64,000 nt of DNA, from positions 4,667,893 through 4,731,892 of the forward strand of contig JAVLUZ010000223.1 in assembly GCA_036768485.1 (NCBI GenBank). Direction: 5' to 3'. Below, one piece after another: positions 40,191 through 52,992 of the stretch. The notes under the pieces were generated by a model, which was not told the origin of the DNA, ran no database searches, and saw nothing but the letters and a program-made list of their open reading frames with translations. Both the position numbers and the translations under genes were made by a program. The stretch is from Mermis nigrescens (lineage: Eukaryota; Nematoda; Enoplea; Mermithida; Mermithidae). Position 1 is the stretch's first letter; the number at the start of each line of letters is the position of its first letter.

Positions 40191-41390
40191 AAGGGTAGTT
40201 TCAGGGCTCGGAAACGGGTAATCCGGTAATTTCTTGTTATGCCACACGCCGTTTGTCGGTGGTTTCCTTACCGCTGGGGTGGTTAAAAGTGCCGAAATGG
40301 GGTTAAGCAAAACCCATCTGGTTAAACAGCCCAACCCCGTTTCCGGCAAAACTTCTCCCATTGAAGAGCAATTCCAGGGCTCGGAGATAGGTCACTCACT
40401 AGGTACCTGTCATGTTGCACCCCATTTCCGTTGATGCTTTCTCCACCCTAAGGTTGGTGCAAAATGCCGGAACCGTTGTTTCCTAAGTGGGCCGTCAGGG
40501 TTAATACCTCAAACCCCATTTCCGGCTAAATATTCCCAACTTAACGGTAGTTTTCATACATGGGCAGCATACAGATTCTGAAGGGGGTCAGAATGGGGTG
40601 AATCGCCAAAACTGTTACTAAAAGTAGGATTCTGAGGGTCTTCAGTAATCCGCGGGGGCTTCAACTTCTAGGGGGAAGGGTGCAAACCTTATCACGACAA
40701 TATGTAGCCGTTTTAGGGTCCAGAAATGGAGTACCTACTGCATTATTGGATGTAATATATGGTACAAAAACTCCGTTTCCGTCTGGGTTTCCCCACCCTG
40801 GAGGTGGTTCAAAGTGCCGGAAGCGGGATTTTTCAAGTGAGGTCTGTCAGGGTGAACACTCCGACCCCGTTTCCAGCACTTTGAATACCCCCAGGGTGAA
40901 GAAATTCCGACAGAAACAGGGTGTAGTGTGACATATAATAATGGGGTGCCCCGTTTCCGGGCCCTTAAACTACCCTTAAGTGCAAAGAATTCTGCATAAA
41001 CAAGGTGGAGGGTGTTTATCCTGATGGGCTCTACGTAAGGAAGCGTATTTTTGGTAGTTTGAACTGCCCCAAGGTAAAGAAGCCCGCGATGGAAAGGGGT
41101 GCAGCGTAATGGGGTACCTCGTTCCAGAACCCTACCATAAAATCCGAAAAATTTTGTCGGTAGCAAGGGCTGTGGTGTTAACCCTGACAGGCTCTGATAA
41201 ATAAATTCCGGTTCGGGCACTTTGAATCACCCGCGGGGTAGAGAAGCCTACGACGGAAAATGGGAGTAGCGTAACATGTAATAATGGGGTAACCACGTTT
41301 TTAAACCCAAAAACTACCCTTAAGTAGAAGAAATTTCGCCGGAGGCGGGGTTGCAGGTATCCATCCCGATGGGCCCTATCCAGCTCCTGG
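40190..41390. repeat. GC-rich repeat array with tandem and inverted units
   Basis: Units built from AAACTACCCTTAAGTGCAAA, a CGTTTCCGG-type block, GGGGTGCAGCGTAACATG, TAATAATGGGGT and CCTGATGGGC occur about three times in one orientation (40890-41390), and in complement in 40190-40890 (TGTTATGCCACACGCC, GGTGGTTCAAAGTGCCGG). Unit about 250-300 bp. No convincing protein. Confidence 0.6.
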
Positions 41391-41673
41391 CGTTAGAACG
41401 TTTCCGTTTCTATCTTTATTTTATATACATCGTTTCCGTTTCCAGATTTTATCCACCCCCATTTTTCAACCTATATCATTGTTACTGCACAATATGTTTA
41501 CTTTGTACAAGTACATAAAATAGCAACTCAAAAATTCTGAGAAAATCGATAAATTTTGAAATGGGAATACATTCCCCCCGCATTATTAAGTACTCATTTA
41601 GTGCGGTAAAAAGTTTTTTGAGACTATATCTGGGACTCAAAGATTTAGTCTTTTGAGATATTGTCTTCAGTCT

Positions 41674-43352
41674 AAAGCCCGGTTCAGAAGTAAAAGTCGG
41701 CGATATCGCCGATTTTTGTCGGCGATATCGCCGATTTTTGTCGGCGATATCGCCGATTTTACCGATTCAGTCGGGAAAGTCGGCGATATCGCCGACAAAA
41801 ATCGGGAAAGTCGGCGATATCGCCGACAAAAATCGGGAAAGTCGGCGATATCGCCGACTGAAAATCGGGAAAATCGTAAGAATCGGGGATATCGCCGACA
41901 AAAATCGGGAAAGTCGGCGATATCGCCGACTGAAATCGGGAAAGTCGGCAATAGATACACACATAATGACCAGCACAACAGAACACAAACCGAATAAAAT
42001 CGGGAAAGTCGGCAATAGGTATACATAATTTTTAACGCATACCCTTTGTTTTTAGCCCAAAAAGGGACTCAAGAAAAAATTTTTGCTTTACACCCCTCCC
42101 CCCAGAAATTTTTTTACTGTGCATGTCTGCGGCCAAGTCAGAAATTTTCTGGGAAAAATAGGGCAGAAATAAGGACAAAGGTGATAAAAATCGCAATTCT
42201 TTCACAAGTGTCTGAATTTCGTTCTTTATCATGAATTGTGGTAGAATTGGCGCTAATTTGACTTTTCTAGCACTTTTTCAGTCGTTTCTGGCCGTAAAAA
42301 CCGAAAAAATTTCGACCTTATGGTACCGGCTGACCGCCCAGATTGACCATGCTGTGGGCGTGGGGGGTTTGGGTGTATGCACCCCCAGAAGGCAAAATAC
42401 ACAACATGAAAACCAGAATACCTCCCAGAAATCGATTTTCGAATTTTTTAGCACTTTTCGCGATTTTTTGATGCCAATGGATAGCGCTCGATGAGAAATA
42501 TCGAAAAATGGTGCTTTTTCGCCCTACCACCATTCTTAAGACCATTTTTTACCTTTTAAAAATTTTTACACTCCCCCAGAATTTTTGTGCTGCCCACGTA
42601 TGCTCTGGGCCCCCAGAATCTGAAAGTTACCTAAAAATCAAATGACCTCGGAATTCAATGTTTAATGCGATTTTTGGCATTTTGGTCCCATTGGACTTGT
42701 AGGTACGTACGTACATACAATTATGTAATAGCACAAAGTGCCAAAATGTGTGCAGAAAAGTCAGTTGAGTATCTCAGCTAATTAAAATTCATGACGTAAG
42801 ATAGTAAGCAGTATAGTTTTTCCGTACTCGCAGCTAAAAGTACGTAATATGTGTTAATCAATAGGATTTGTTATGTAGTCAGGCACCTAGATTGGTGGTA
42901 CCTACAACATTATATGTACTTTATGATGATCTACATGAACAGCTACGTGCTTAAGTAGACAGCAGCATACCTAGCGCATACTTCAATGCACCAAAAATCG
43001 GCGATATCGTAGAAAAATAGGATGGGTTCCTATTCTTACGATTTTAGTCGGCGACATCGCCGACAAAAATCGGGAAAGTTTGCGATATCGCCGACAAAAA
43101 TCGGGAAAGTCGGCAGTATAACCGATAAAAATCGGGAAGTCGGCGATATCGCCGACTAACAATCGGGAAAATCGTAAGAGTCGGCGATATCGCCGACAAA
43201 GATCGGGAAAGTCGTAAGAATCGGCGATATCGCCGACAAAAATCAGGAAAGTCGGCGATATCGCCGACTGAAAATCGGAGGCACTTCTGAACCGGAAAAA
43301 AGTGTCGGCGATGTCGGCGATATCGCCGATTTTTACTTCTGAACCGGGCTTT
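41674..43352. mobile_element. Non-autonomous DNA transposon with palindromic GATATC arrays
   Basis: Perfect terminal inverted repeats of at least 22 bp start AAAGCCCGGTTCAGAAGTAA at 41674 and end with the complement at 43352. They are flanked by a perfect 5-bp direct repeat AGTCT (41669-41673 and 43353-43357). Next to both ends lie arrays of the perfect palindrome GTCGGCGATATCGCCGAC, separated by AAAATCGGGAAA spacers: about seven perfect copies at 41697-41945 and about five at 43140-43335, plus decayed ones. The centre (42030-42960) is filled by fragments of repeat families A and D. No transposase. Confidence 0.85.
42330..42610 (-). repeat. Interspersed repeat family D copy, inverted
   Basis: Complement of the 11870-12150 pattern: GGGGTGTATGCACCCCCAGA, CATCGAGCGC-type block (here in complement TAGCGCTCGATGAGAAAT), ATGGTGCTTTTTCGCCCTAC, ACCATTTTTTACCTTTTAAA. 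It lies inside the palindromic transposon. Confidence 0.6.
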
Positions 43353-43423
43353 AGTCTTAGTATTTCAAAAAGATAGTCAGACTGAGACTAGGACTATATA
43401 TTTTTGTTGGGAATTTACCAACG

Positions 43424-43620
43424 CTACCCTGCGGAGTGCAGCCAGCCATACTCCTCTTATGCCTCGACCGATACTTTTGAATAATTCAGCTGCGGAATTA
43501 GATTCTAGACTATGTACCATGTCAGTGAACGAATTGGTATTATTCCACGGGAAGCAATAGAATTTACAAAATTCTCTTAGAAAGCCATCCAAATCCCCAA
43601 GTCATTAGCGAACTACTTAA
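43424..43620 (-). CDS. Candidate coding exon of unknown minus-strand gene
   Basis: Open minus-strand frame with DLDGFLREFCKFYCFPWNNT and ELFKSIGRGIRGVWLAALRR, protein-like in composition, ending at a possible donor GCGTTG|GTAAAT. A possible partner exon lies at 38421-38477 (acceptor GCTAG|CGGCG, donor TTTAG|GTATGT) but in phase it reads into a stop, so the link is weak. It may equally be a transposon-derived fragment. No family recognised. Confidence 0.22.
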
Positions 43621-43629
43621 AGTGCGCCC

Positions 43630-46600
43630 GTGATAATACCCTGCAAGCAATTTCAAAGCTAGAAAACTAAACATTAATTCAAGTCAACAAAGCATTTATA
43701 TTGGTACCTTGCCTGACCTTCATTGGATAGCGAACAAGATAAAACAGGAATTTATATATATTTTTTATATTAGAGAAAGAGCGAACACCAAAAAAGCATG
43801 TTTTTATTCATGCGTAGGCATGTACACACATCATGAAGGGTTTCACTTTAATAATAAACACAAAATTAGACGCATGCAAATGATACAAGTGCAATGCAGG
43901 TACAAAGAAGACTATAAAAAATATCAATTTATTGGGTGTTGCTGCTATTCAATCGATATCCATCGTAAGCTGGTCTTCGAGAGGTTTTGCTTCGTGCTGG
44001 GACGAGCTAGAAAAAATATTAAATAAGCAGGACAACGGATGTGCGTGCAAAACTACAAGGCAAAAAGACTGAATCGGGAAGGAAAAACTGTAACGTAAAT
44101 TTTACTAAGTCCATTTTAGACGGGTTTAGGCAAGGCACGTAAATTTTTATTAGCAGCAGCAGATTACGATATCTATAATTTATGTGAGATTTCATCTTAA
44201 CATCGGTGAAACGTCTAAAATTCACGTCCAAACTAAATAGAACCGACTACAGAATATGTACAAATAACCATAATCATATATATAAAAGATTAAATTCTAA
44301 TCCTTTCATCGAGCTCCACCCACTGGCATCAATAATCGAGAGAAAGAATATTCCGAAAATACTACGATTTTTTGAAAATTTTGGAAAACTCGAATTCTGT
44401 GGGGGGAATGAAAACCCCGGCTTAATCTCCAGAAACGAATATAATAACAAATAATGGCCACATATTATTTTATCAGGTATGCGAAAAAACGGAAAATGTA
44501 GTACTTATAAAAAGCACTTTTGTACCCACTTTCTCTTACATTGAACATGGGTTCCCATGCACAAGGTTTCGCGAGATACAATTCAGTAGAATAAGTTTTG
44601 CTCTAAAGACTTAAACATATGAGCTAATTCGGAAACTAATCCTCGTGCTTCCCTGTATAAGCATTGGAGCTTAGTAAATGGAATAACTTTTAAGCAAAAG
44701 AAACCTCCCATACTAGCCTATACTCAGGGAGGCTGGCTTCCCCCTGAAATATAAAATAATTTTTGATTCTCAAAAGGGTCCCCCAGAGAAAACAAATGAA
44801 AAATCTTCGATGTGCGTCTGAAGCACCGCCGAAATGGTTTTTAGGAAATTTTCCAGCGCTTCGCGCCGGACTTAGTGTTTATGTATAGTTTTGCCAGCTA
44901 AGTCACTCAAATTTAACTTGGACATGAAGAGCATGTCAATTTATTTCCAGCCCAGCCCGTTCAGATTCAACAAATTTGAGTTAGATATGTAAGATATTTC
45001 AATTTTTTTCGGCGCTTCGCGCAAAATTATTTATTTTCTATATTTTTCCCTTGAAGAACACAAAGATAAAACATAAAAACAAAAGTTAGGACATTGCTTT
45101 TGGATTGAATGATCAGAAATGATTTGTGTAGATAACTTAAACGTTAGATTTGTGTTATTTCAGTATGAAATAGAGTGAAAATTTTTTCGAAATCTTACTT
45201 CGCCGTTGTGTATGTAGTGCTCGCCCAGATACGCGAAAAAATGCACTCATTTTTGCTTATCTCCAAATGGTTTTCGAGATATATGACCTCAAAATCCCCC
45301 TCAAATAGAATCCTGGATACGATCATACGGGCCTGCTCCCATATATAGCCTTAGTTTGACAGGGGCCATAGGTGCACAAGGTCAGGGTCGGCAGGGGGGG
45401 GGTGAGATGCCAAAAATCTAAAACAGTAAATTTAACGTTCACGATTTTTTTGCTGTTTTAAAAAGCTTTTTTAGTCTATTTAGACTGAATTATATCACTT
45501 TTAACACTAAAAAATGCATAAATTCATCAATTTTGGGCGCTTTTTGAGTAAAAACTACTTAAAAGTACTAATCTGGCGCAAAGCGCCGGAAAAATTTTGA
45601 CATTTTCACTGATTTTGATGTCAAAAATGATGCAAAACAAGACCTGTTTGCTCAAAATCGCCGGACAGTACCGGTCTAGCTGACCCCTCAGGGGGTAATA
45701 CCCTCCCTCACCCCCTATGTGCATGTGTGACAGGGGCGATTTTAAGGGGCGGGGCGGGGGCCTTTGGCCCAATATAGCTGGCGAAATAGCGAATAAATAT
45801 GTACTTTGTATTGATTTTGGCCATCGACTATCGTAATTTCTCTAATTTTTCCGACGCTTTGCTCCGGATAATACCCATTAACTAGATTTATTCACTTTCT
45901 CGGCGACTTGAGAGTCATTTTTTATTTTTCTCCCATTTTCTGCATCATTCCAAAACATTATCACCGCTTCGCTCCAAATGCTTCAACTAAAAGACTCAGC
46001 TGCAAGTGTACAAATACAGGAAGAAGCTAAGTTATTTAAATGCCTAAACTCTTTTTGCCTAATTTCACTGATTTTTGGTGCTTCGCGCCAATTTCTTGCT
46101 AAAATAAAAGATAGCTATTAAACACTTTTTCACACAAAGTTAACGGAAATTTTGAAAGTTTTTGAAAAGATGTACTAGAAATCATTTTAAACAAACGAGA
46201 ACCATGTAAAACGGCGAGACGACGGTGTTTTGCTCGTGAACAGGGTATTTTTGGACATATTTTGAATTATTTGGAGAAAAAGTTGGGATTCTGATGTATA
46301 AATGGGCAGCAGTCAAATTCTGTGGGTCCGATCAAGCCAAATTACCAAAAATAGCGCCTAAAATTTTGATTCTAATCTTCTATCAATTCTTGAGCAGGTT
46401 TCCAGATTTTGGGGTTCAGAACCCCACACTCCTGCGTTAGTATCGTCCCCTTTATGAAAATTCTGGTCCGCTATTGTAGCTAAAACAAATGAAGATCTAA
46501 AGTAGGAAATGTAGCCAGGGCTATCGGTGATGAATCAACTTGATTTTTCAGTTTTATCGAGTTTACGATTGCATAGAAAATTTTTATATCGAAATTCAGA

Positions 46601-48041
46601 CTGCCATAAGAAGAATCACATAAATCCAGACATGTATGTGCATTGCATACTCGTATATGTACAAGGAAGGTGGCTAAAAAATAAATGGCATATTGATTCC
46701 TAGGACTTCTCTAATTCTTGATCAAATTGAACACGGTTTGCTTATTCCTATAGCCTATTACCTTTGCAAGAAAGCGCTAAAGGTGCGATAATGCTGATCA
46801 AGCTGCTTTTGGTTCACACTTAATTAAGCAAAAGTCGTTTTTTCGTCTTTTTTGTAGATTTTTTGCCTAAATAAGCTATCTTTACAACAATGTGACTCCC
46901 CCAACAAAAAAAGGATAATCCAACGCGGTTTGGTTTACAAAAAGCCAAAAGTATTTCTTTAAAATCATTCTATTTTTGTTTTGAGTGGTGTAATCTGCGC
47001 GAAACAGCAGCACCTTTACCACGGAATGCTGAATTCCTACGTGTTTTTAATTTGCTAGCACTTGCCAAAGTGTGCAACCTTTGAATAATTTTTCAGCAAC
47101 TTTAAACACCGTTGAACAAATCATATAACACATAGACAATTGAAAGGGCTCTAAAATAAAAGAAGTTGCATTTAATTGTCTCGAGATTCTGTAAAGTTAC
47201 AGCGTTTCAAAGGCAAATAATGCTTCTGGCAGATGCTTACATTACTAAAAAAATGACTTCTGCCTAATTTATTGTAAAACAGCAGCAGCTCTACCTGCAT
47301 AACTAAAGCTTTGTTACATTCTTACAGAGGTCATAGGCTCTTGAACAAAAGCATACCGCGTTTAATTTGGTCCAGTTTTGAAGAACTTATAAGGACCAAT
47401 ATGCCATTCGTTTTTGAGCCAACCTGTGTGTATACACTATAGGAATTTTGGGTGACTTCTGATCGGGTCTCAGAATTTTTCAAAGTACGAGTACATTACT
47501 GGGATTGAAAATTGTGGGCATTGGGCAAACGTCGAACACATAATTTTTCTACATTTTTTCTTTCTAAAACACGAAAACATAAGGAATTTCTTTAAAAAAT
47601 TCCATAAGTTGAACAGAAAATTATTTTAAAAAATTGCTAAAAGATTGATACTTCTAAGCTAAAAGTCTGCTAAACGCTTAAAATAAAATACTTTCGTAGG
47701 TGTATTCTGGAGAACTGAATCTGCGAGGAAGGGGGTCAGTAATCATTTAAGGGTCAAACCCCCAAAACCATGTATACATAGAATTACAAATTTGATAACG
47801 GAGCAGTCATTAATAGAATGCATAATAATCGTCTATCGTTTGTTTTAGCATAAAGTATGACAATTTTCCGAGCTTTTACTTACATATTTTGGCAATATGC
47901 AACTAGCTTAAATAAGGTGTCGTGTACAACGTAAATAAACTACAGTAAGCAAAATTTTCAAAAAAAACAGCTCAGCTGTGAAAAATCAAATTAATCGATT
48001 CGGCTGTAGCTATGTATTAACACTATAATCTGCTTCAAAAC
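43630..48041. other. Intergenic stretch with repeats
   Basis: 44300-44430 is a partial family D copy. 44850-45050 and 45560-45620 carry GGCGCTTCGCGCC or GGCGCAAAGCGCCG hairpins. 45720-46300 is a family G copy. The remainder shows no supported gene. Confidence 0.5.
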
Positions 48042-48225
48042 TTAGGTGCTAAATAAATACGAGTTTGACACATTTTCGAACCTTTGTGTGGAAGTCAGCG
48101 ATATAGATTGGCTGTTAAGCGATTCGAGCAAATGCTCTCTTTTGGGCTTTGGTAAAAGACGGTTGATCGACTCATTATTCGGCATCCAAAGCACTATGTC
48201 TGTGCAAGGATTTGGCAATAAAGAC
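48042..48225 (-). CDS. Last exon of a HCFC1R1-like host gene
   Basis: Acceptor AATTAG|GTC, reading SLLPNPCTDIVLWMPNNESI, then LLPKPKREHLLESLNSQSIS to a TAA at 48042. The phase (TT|G) fits the exon at 49893-50039. The C-T-D-I-V-L-W-x-P segment recalls the short C-terminal L-x-LW motif of host cell factor C1 regulator 1. With the other two exons it gives a small acidic or mixed protein with no catalytic motif. The gene is supported by splice phase; the name is tentative. Confidence 0.55.
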
Positions 48226-49892
48226 CTAATTTTATAAGAAATTTTTCGATGAAAACCTGTTTGAATTTGTACTTGAAAAGAATACAAATAAATTCATGCA
48301 ATTAACATAAGCTATAAGGAAGCTGTGGCCATTCTCGGCAGATTTAACATGCATTTAATAATTTTTAGCAACATTTAACATTTTTTTAATTTTTAAACAC
48401 ACATTATTCAACAATTCTGGGGTTGATGGTCTGGTATCTCCGGGATTTGGGGAACTAAAATTTTGAAGTCAGGTATCTTAAGAACTGGATATTTGTAGTT
48501 AGACAAAAATAATGGTGTTTTTGAGCGTTTCCCAGCAAACTCTACATACTGGAGGGCAAAAAAGAAAAATTAATTTTGATTACAATAACCTTTAAAAAGG
48601 ATGTCGTATAAAATAACCAAGCAAATTATTTTTCAACATTGAATCCAAGCTCGACCGCGCTGAAAAATTATTTCACTTTTTTATACTCAATTCTGGTGCA
48701 TTGCAAAGCAAAGCAATACGAGAAATAAATGATTCTGCGTGAAGCGCCAGAAAATTTTGACATATTCACCATGTTTACGCGAAATTGGGCTGTTTGGAAG
48801 ACAAACGTTATGCAAAAACAAAAACTTCGGATTCGGCGCGAAGCGTCCGAAAAATTTTGGGCCTATTAGTTGAAAAGTATGCTAAAATCTATTTTGGCGG
48901 TCTTTCAAATAGCTTTTCAAAATCGAGGGGCTAGCCCCTTCATACCCCCCGAAGCTACGTGCCTTGGGTAATCGACATTTTTTATACTAAATACGATATA
49001 AAAAATCACAGCTTCAAAGAATGAAGTGCAGCATCGGACTTTTGCTGAGGGATAGGTAAAGCTTACACTTAAATGCACATTTAATGCAAGCTTACTTAAC
49101 GCGTAAATCAGCTAAACAAAAACAAGCTCACTATTTAAATTTGTTTTCAATATTTTACTAGCAAAGTTATAAAATTATTTCTATTTTTATGTCCTTCAAA
49201 AACAAGCATTTTAGCAACAGAATAGAAGGCCCTGACTAAGGAAATCAGGAAGTATGTAGATTAGGTAATGGAAGGAAGGGCAGATCCAGGATTTTCGTAT
49301 GCGGGACGAAGGCATCCCTATTTCCCCAAATGGTTCCAGAAAGCCACTTTTCACATGCGAAAAATTTTTTTGCCGTTTTCTTAGGTCTGATCTTACACAG
49401 AATCATTTCTGTTGTAATTTTTTTTCAGTGCTCATGTTTAGTTAATTTTATTAATTTCAACGGAAATCAAGCAGAAACGCCGAAAAATTCATAAAATTTC
49501 GACAAAAAGATGGGTTGGTGAAATAACTATTTTACTCTGCTTTTAATTTCTCATGATGCCATATAATTGCTTCTCAGGTAAGTAAAAATGCTAGAATATA
49601 TTCACTTTTGCTGCAACAATCGATGCTTTTTCAGCCATGAAATCTTCGTTAAAAAATTATCTACAAAGCAAAAATATGGCTATTAGAATTTAAGGCGAGA
49701 AAAGACTGTTTGATCACTATGTTAAATAATATGTTTATTAAACGGACTCCCTCTGATGCTCTTGAAAACCTTTTGCCACTTTTAATTTGACATTATCTGC
49801 TGACTGAATGCTACATACTCGTTTACGAAAGCAAGGAATGAGTTGAAAAAAAACATTGAACACAAGACAAACTAAAAGTTGATTGCACTCAC
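48226..49892. other. Intron of the HCFC1R1-like gene
   Basis: Contains two hairpin-bearing repeat pieces (TCTGCGTGAAGCGCCAGAAA at about 48733 and ATTCGGCGCGAAGCGTCCGA at about 48830) and an inverted family G start (49270-49520). No exon seen. Confidence 0.5.
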
Positions 49893-50039
49893 AATAAAGG
49901 TGGTTTGAGAAGGCGTTCTTCAAACGCACCCTTTACTAGTCGCCTTATATTGTCATCAATTTCGATTACTGAATTCTCATTGTCTTCTTTACAATCACAG
50001 TCAGCACCATTTTTTTCATCTTCACTGTTGATGGATAAT
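49893..50039 (-). CDS. Internal exon of a HCFC1R1-like host gene
   Basis: Acceptor CAG|A completes AG|A with the exon at 57591 and gives LSINSEDEKNGADCDCKEDN, then SVIEIDDNIRRLVKGAFEER and LLKPPLL, ending at TTATT|GTGAGT. Acidic, low-complexity first half; helical second half. Phases agree with both neighbours, which is good evidence of a real gene. Confidence 0.6.
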
Positions 50040-50194
50040 CTGAAAACAAAAGTTAGTTCAACAAGACATCATATTGATCGGTTATTTTTTACGCACTTAT
50101 ATATCATTAGTAAAAATTGTAGCAGATGCATATTTTCTAACTAATATTAGTGCAGTCGTTTTGTGTGTTTTTATAAGTTATTATGTTTTAGTTT

Positions 50195-50430
50195 CATACG
50201 TCCCCATAGGAGTGAGGGCATACGTGTAACGGCTCGAAATTTCGGTTGGGAGTTGTCCCCGGCCATTTTTAAGGGGATGGAAAGGTAAATGACCTCCAAT
50301 TTTTGGCCAAAAAACACCTGAAAACGGCCGAAAATTCAATTTTTTCCAAAAACTCGGAAGGGGGTCAAAAATTTTCTAGCCTTGGGATGATGGGGGACAA
50401 CCAACTTTGGGTGGGGGATCCCCCATTACC
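50195..50430 (-). repeat. Interspersed repeat family C copy, inverted
   Basis: Contains CCCCGGCCATTTTTAAGGGG, TGACCTCCAATTTTTGGCC, ACACCTGAAAACGGCC and GGGGGTCAAAAATTTTCTAG, the complement of the blocks at 11650-11870. Non-coding. Confidence 0.65.
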
Positions 50431-51590
50431 CTGCTACATGTATATGGTGAGGGGTATTAACCAGGGAACGATCGGGTACCCGACTCGGGCCCGGTTTTTA
50501 GAGGTCGGGCACGGGCCTGAGTTATTATTCTATTTAGCTTTTTTTGGAGAATACATGTGCGCGCTTTGTTGCCATTTGAGGTTTAATTCGGTTTAAAAAA
50601 ATGTAGAAAACGTAATCGAAAGAAGCTAGAATGAGCTTAGCAGCTAATGTACCATGCTGCTTACAACTTGACCGATGATTAGTAGACTAGATTATATTGA
50701 TGTTAGTTACTCGCTCTGAATTATTTCTATTCTATGCCTTTTATGTTATCTCTTTAGTGTTTATTTGTGCACACTAAATTAATGTCTTCTCACTTAACTA
50801 TACGTTGATTTCCACGATTAATCTCAGAATGAGGTCAACCATGTTTCAAATTATTATTTTTATGAATTTTAAAAGATTTTACAGTTTCACGAATTATTTT
50901 TAATCCAATTTCGGTCGCATTTTAGAGTATTCGAGCTATAAACCTAAAGCTGCTTTCTTAATTCCTCTCCGATTGAGACTAGACTTGTCAAAGATTTGCG
51001 CTCAGCATAACGAACATTCATATGTAGCTCAAGCTCGGGTTGAACGACATATTTTTGCCTTACTTTCAAAAAACAATTACTCGCCAATTTTCGTAAAACT
51101 AAGGATAAAAATGTTCAATTTCACACAAAATGAATACAATTTTAGCAGAGTATTACGCACGTTTGAAAAATTTTTATTTTTAAACAATAAACTATATAAT
51201 GAATGGAGTTCAAAATATAAAATGCTTTATTTCTAAATTAGGTTGCGATCCTAGTTTGCTACTCATGTTCTTTGCTGTAAAAATAATGAAAGGAACGAAA
51301 TTTATACATAAAACGAAAGAACAGCACTTGATTTGCGTGTACTGACTGACCATTATGCAGAACGGCGAGGCAAGAAACTTGAAGTAATTTTCATGTCTTG
51401 AAGATTTACTCCGATTTTCACTAATTCACACATCTCAATTATACTTTAAATCAGTTCAAACCATTTGGAAAAATTTTTAGCTTTCTTCAATTACTCCTTG
51501 TAGCATGAACTCTCGTCGTAAGCAATATCTAATTTAGTTGAGACATTTTAGTGAGGAGAATGAAGAAGCGATTGACTTAACAGTAGCAAG

Positions 51591-52992
51591 TAGTGATCGA
51601 ACGGGGCCCCGGCCCCGGCTACCCCGGCCATTTTTCAGCATACCCGGCCCCGGCCAGGGCAAGGTCAAGGTCAAAAAATGGCCGGGGAAAAATTTAGTGT
51701 AATTTGTATTTTGTACAGAATGTGATACTGCCAGTTATTTATCAATGGGCAAGTGTTATTTTAAGAACTGTACTGATTCGACCATATGTATTCTTAGTCC
51801 TTGTTATACCTTTGCTACTGTGTATAAATGAGCTTTTACTAAATAAATGTTTAGGACAATCCGTACGTTTTCGATTCCTTCACTTAACTCATTAAACCAA
51901 ATGCTACTTTTATCTCATTTATTAGTAGCTAGTGGCTAAAAGATTTAGAGTTGACAAATACGTTCTATTTCTAAATGGAAATTGTACGTTTTCAAAAAAC
52001 TATTTTTACAAAAAACACTTTTACATTTAATTGAATGGGACCCGCCTACTTTAAAACGCGTTTCTTGTGTAATAGTTATTAGGACGGAAATTAATTATAG
52101 GCGAATGTAAACTACGCTACAGAATTGCGTTCGATCCGATAAGTTATATATGTCTCATTTATTACATCCAATAACTATTCCGCCCAATCGCTACATCTCT
52201 GTGATTCCACTACTTCTGTTTCTGGTTTTGTTAGTAACGATTATTACTTCTATTTTTCATCGGAGCTTTCTCATTTATATTCAAATTCTTTGTTTCTTAT
52301 TTTAACTTGCTTGGAAAATTTATGCTCTGTTAGGACATTGACTGTGTGCCATCATTTCTACTCGCTTCCAGACATGCACAGTGAAAAATTTCTGGGGGAG
52401 GTGGAATCGAAAAAATTTTCGAAGTGCCTTTTTTACCGTAAACACGCTTGATAAGCGTTGAAAACGCGATTTTTTAACATTTCTGATGATGCTCTTTCTT
52501 CCTAGTACATAAAAACACGAAAAAATTTCGAAAAATTGCATTAAATTGACCAAAATATAGTCAGAAAGTGACTATTTAACGCAATGCGCAACCGCAAAAA
52601 TTTGACAATTTTGAGCCATTTGGATGCTGAAAACGCTTAAATCTGGACACTTCCTATGATTTTTCTAAAAAAAGCTGTGATTTCTGGGGGGGACGAAAAA
52701 TTATTTAGCGGGGGTGAAAATATTTTTAGGGGAGGGGTGGAACCTCCGCCCCCAAACTCCCATGATTATGTATGCTCGCTTCTATAAGTTAGCTCTCACT
52801 AAAAATTTTTATTTGAGATTGCATCAAATCGCAATTATATTCAATTACTGTTTTTAGGAATTATAACAAATTTAGTATATGTCATGCAATAATATTTTCC
52901 TTGTCTGACTACGGCCCCGGCCGGAGCCGGGGATTTTTTCAGCCCCGGTACTGCCCAGGCCCCGGCAAAAAATTCGCCGCCGTCGATCACTA
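51591..52992. mobile_element. hAT-like non-autonomous element (inner, 8-bp TSD)
   Basis: Ends TAGTGATCGA at 51591 and complement TCGATCACTA at 52992, flanked by the perfect 8-bp direct repeat GTAGCAAG (51583-51590 and 52993-53000), the target-duplication length of hAT transposons. Subterminal segments are CCGG-rich (GGGGCCCCGGCCCCGG). The centre holds a family A repeat (52340-52760, minus). No transposase ORF. Confidence 0.8.
52340..52760 (-). repeat. Interspersed repeat family A copy, inverted
   Basis: Complement carries the family order: TCAAAATTGTCAAATTTTTG, CACTTTCTGACTATATTTTG, GTACTAGGAAGAAAGAGCAT, AAAAAAGGCACTTCG, and CACTGTGCATGTCTGG. Non-coding. Confidence 0.65.

Noticed and set aside
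41653..42028. Several 75-119-codon frames on both strands
   Set aside because: Produced by the GATATC palindrome array, which is open in many frames; products are simple repeats of RRYRR or ISPTFPI type.
41697..43335. CRISPR-like array of palindromes with spacers
   Set aside because: Spacers are themselves repeated and not unique, the unit lies inside a transposon with terminal repeats and target duplication, and the DNA is animal nuclear.
38478..43435. Inverted TAGCGTTGG 9-mers as terminal repeats of a 5-kb element
   Set aside because: Only nine bases match, no target duplication is seen, and both coincide with possible splice junctions.
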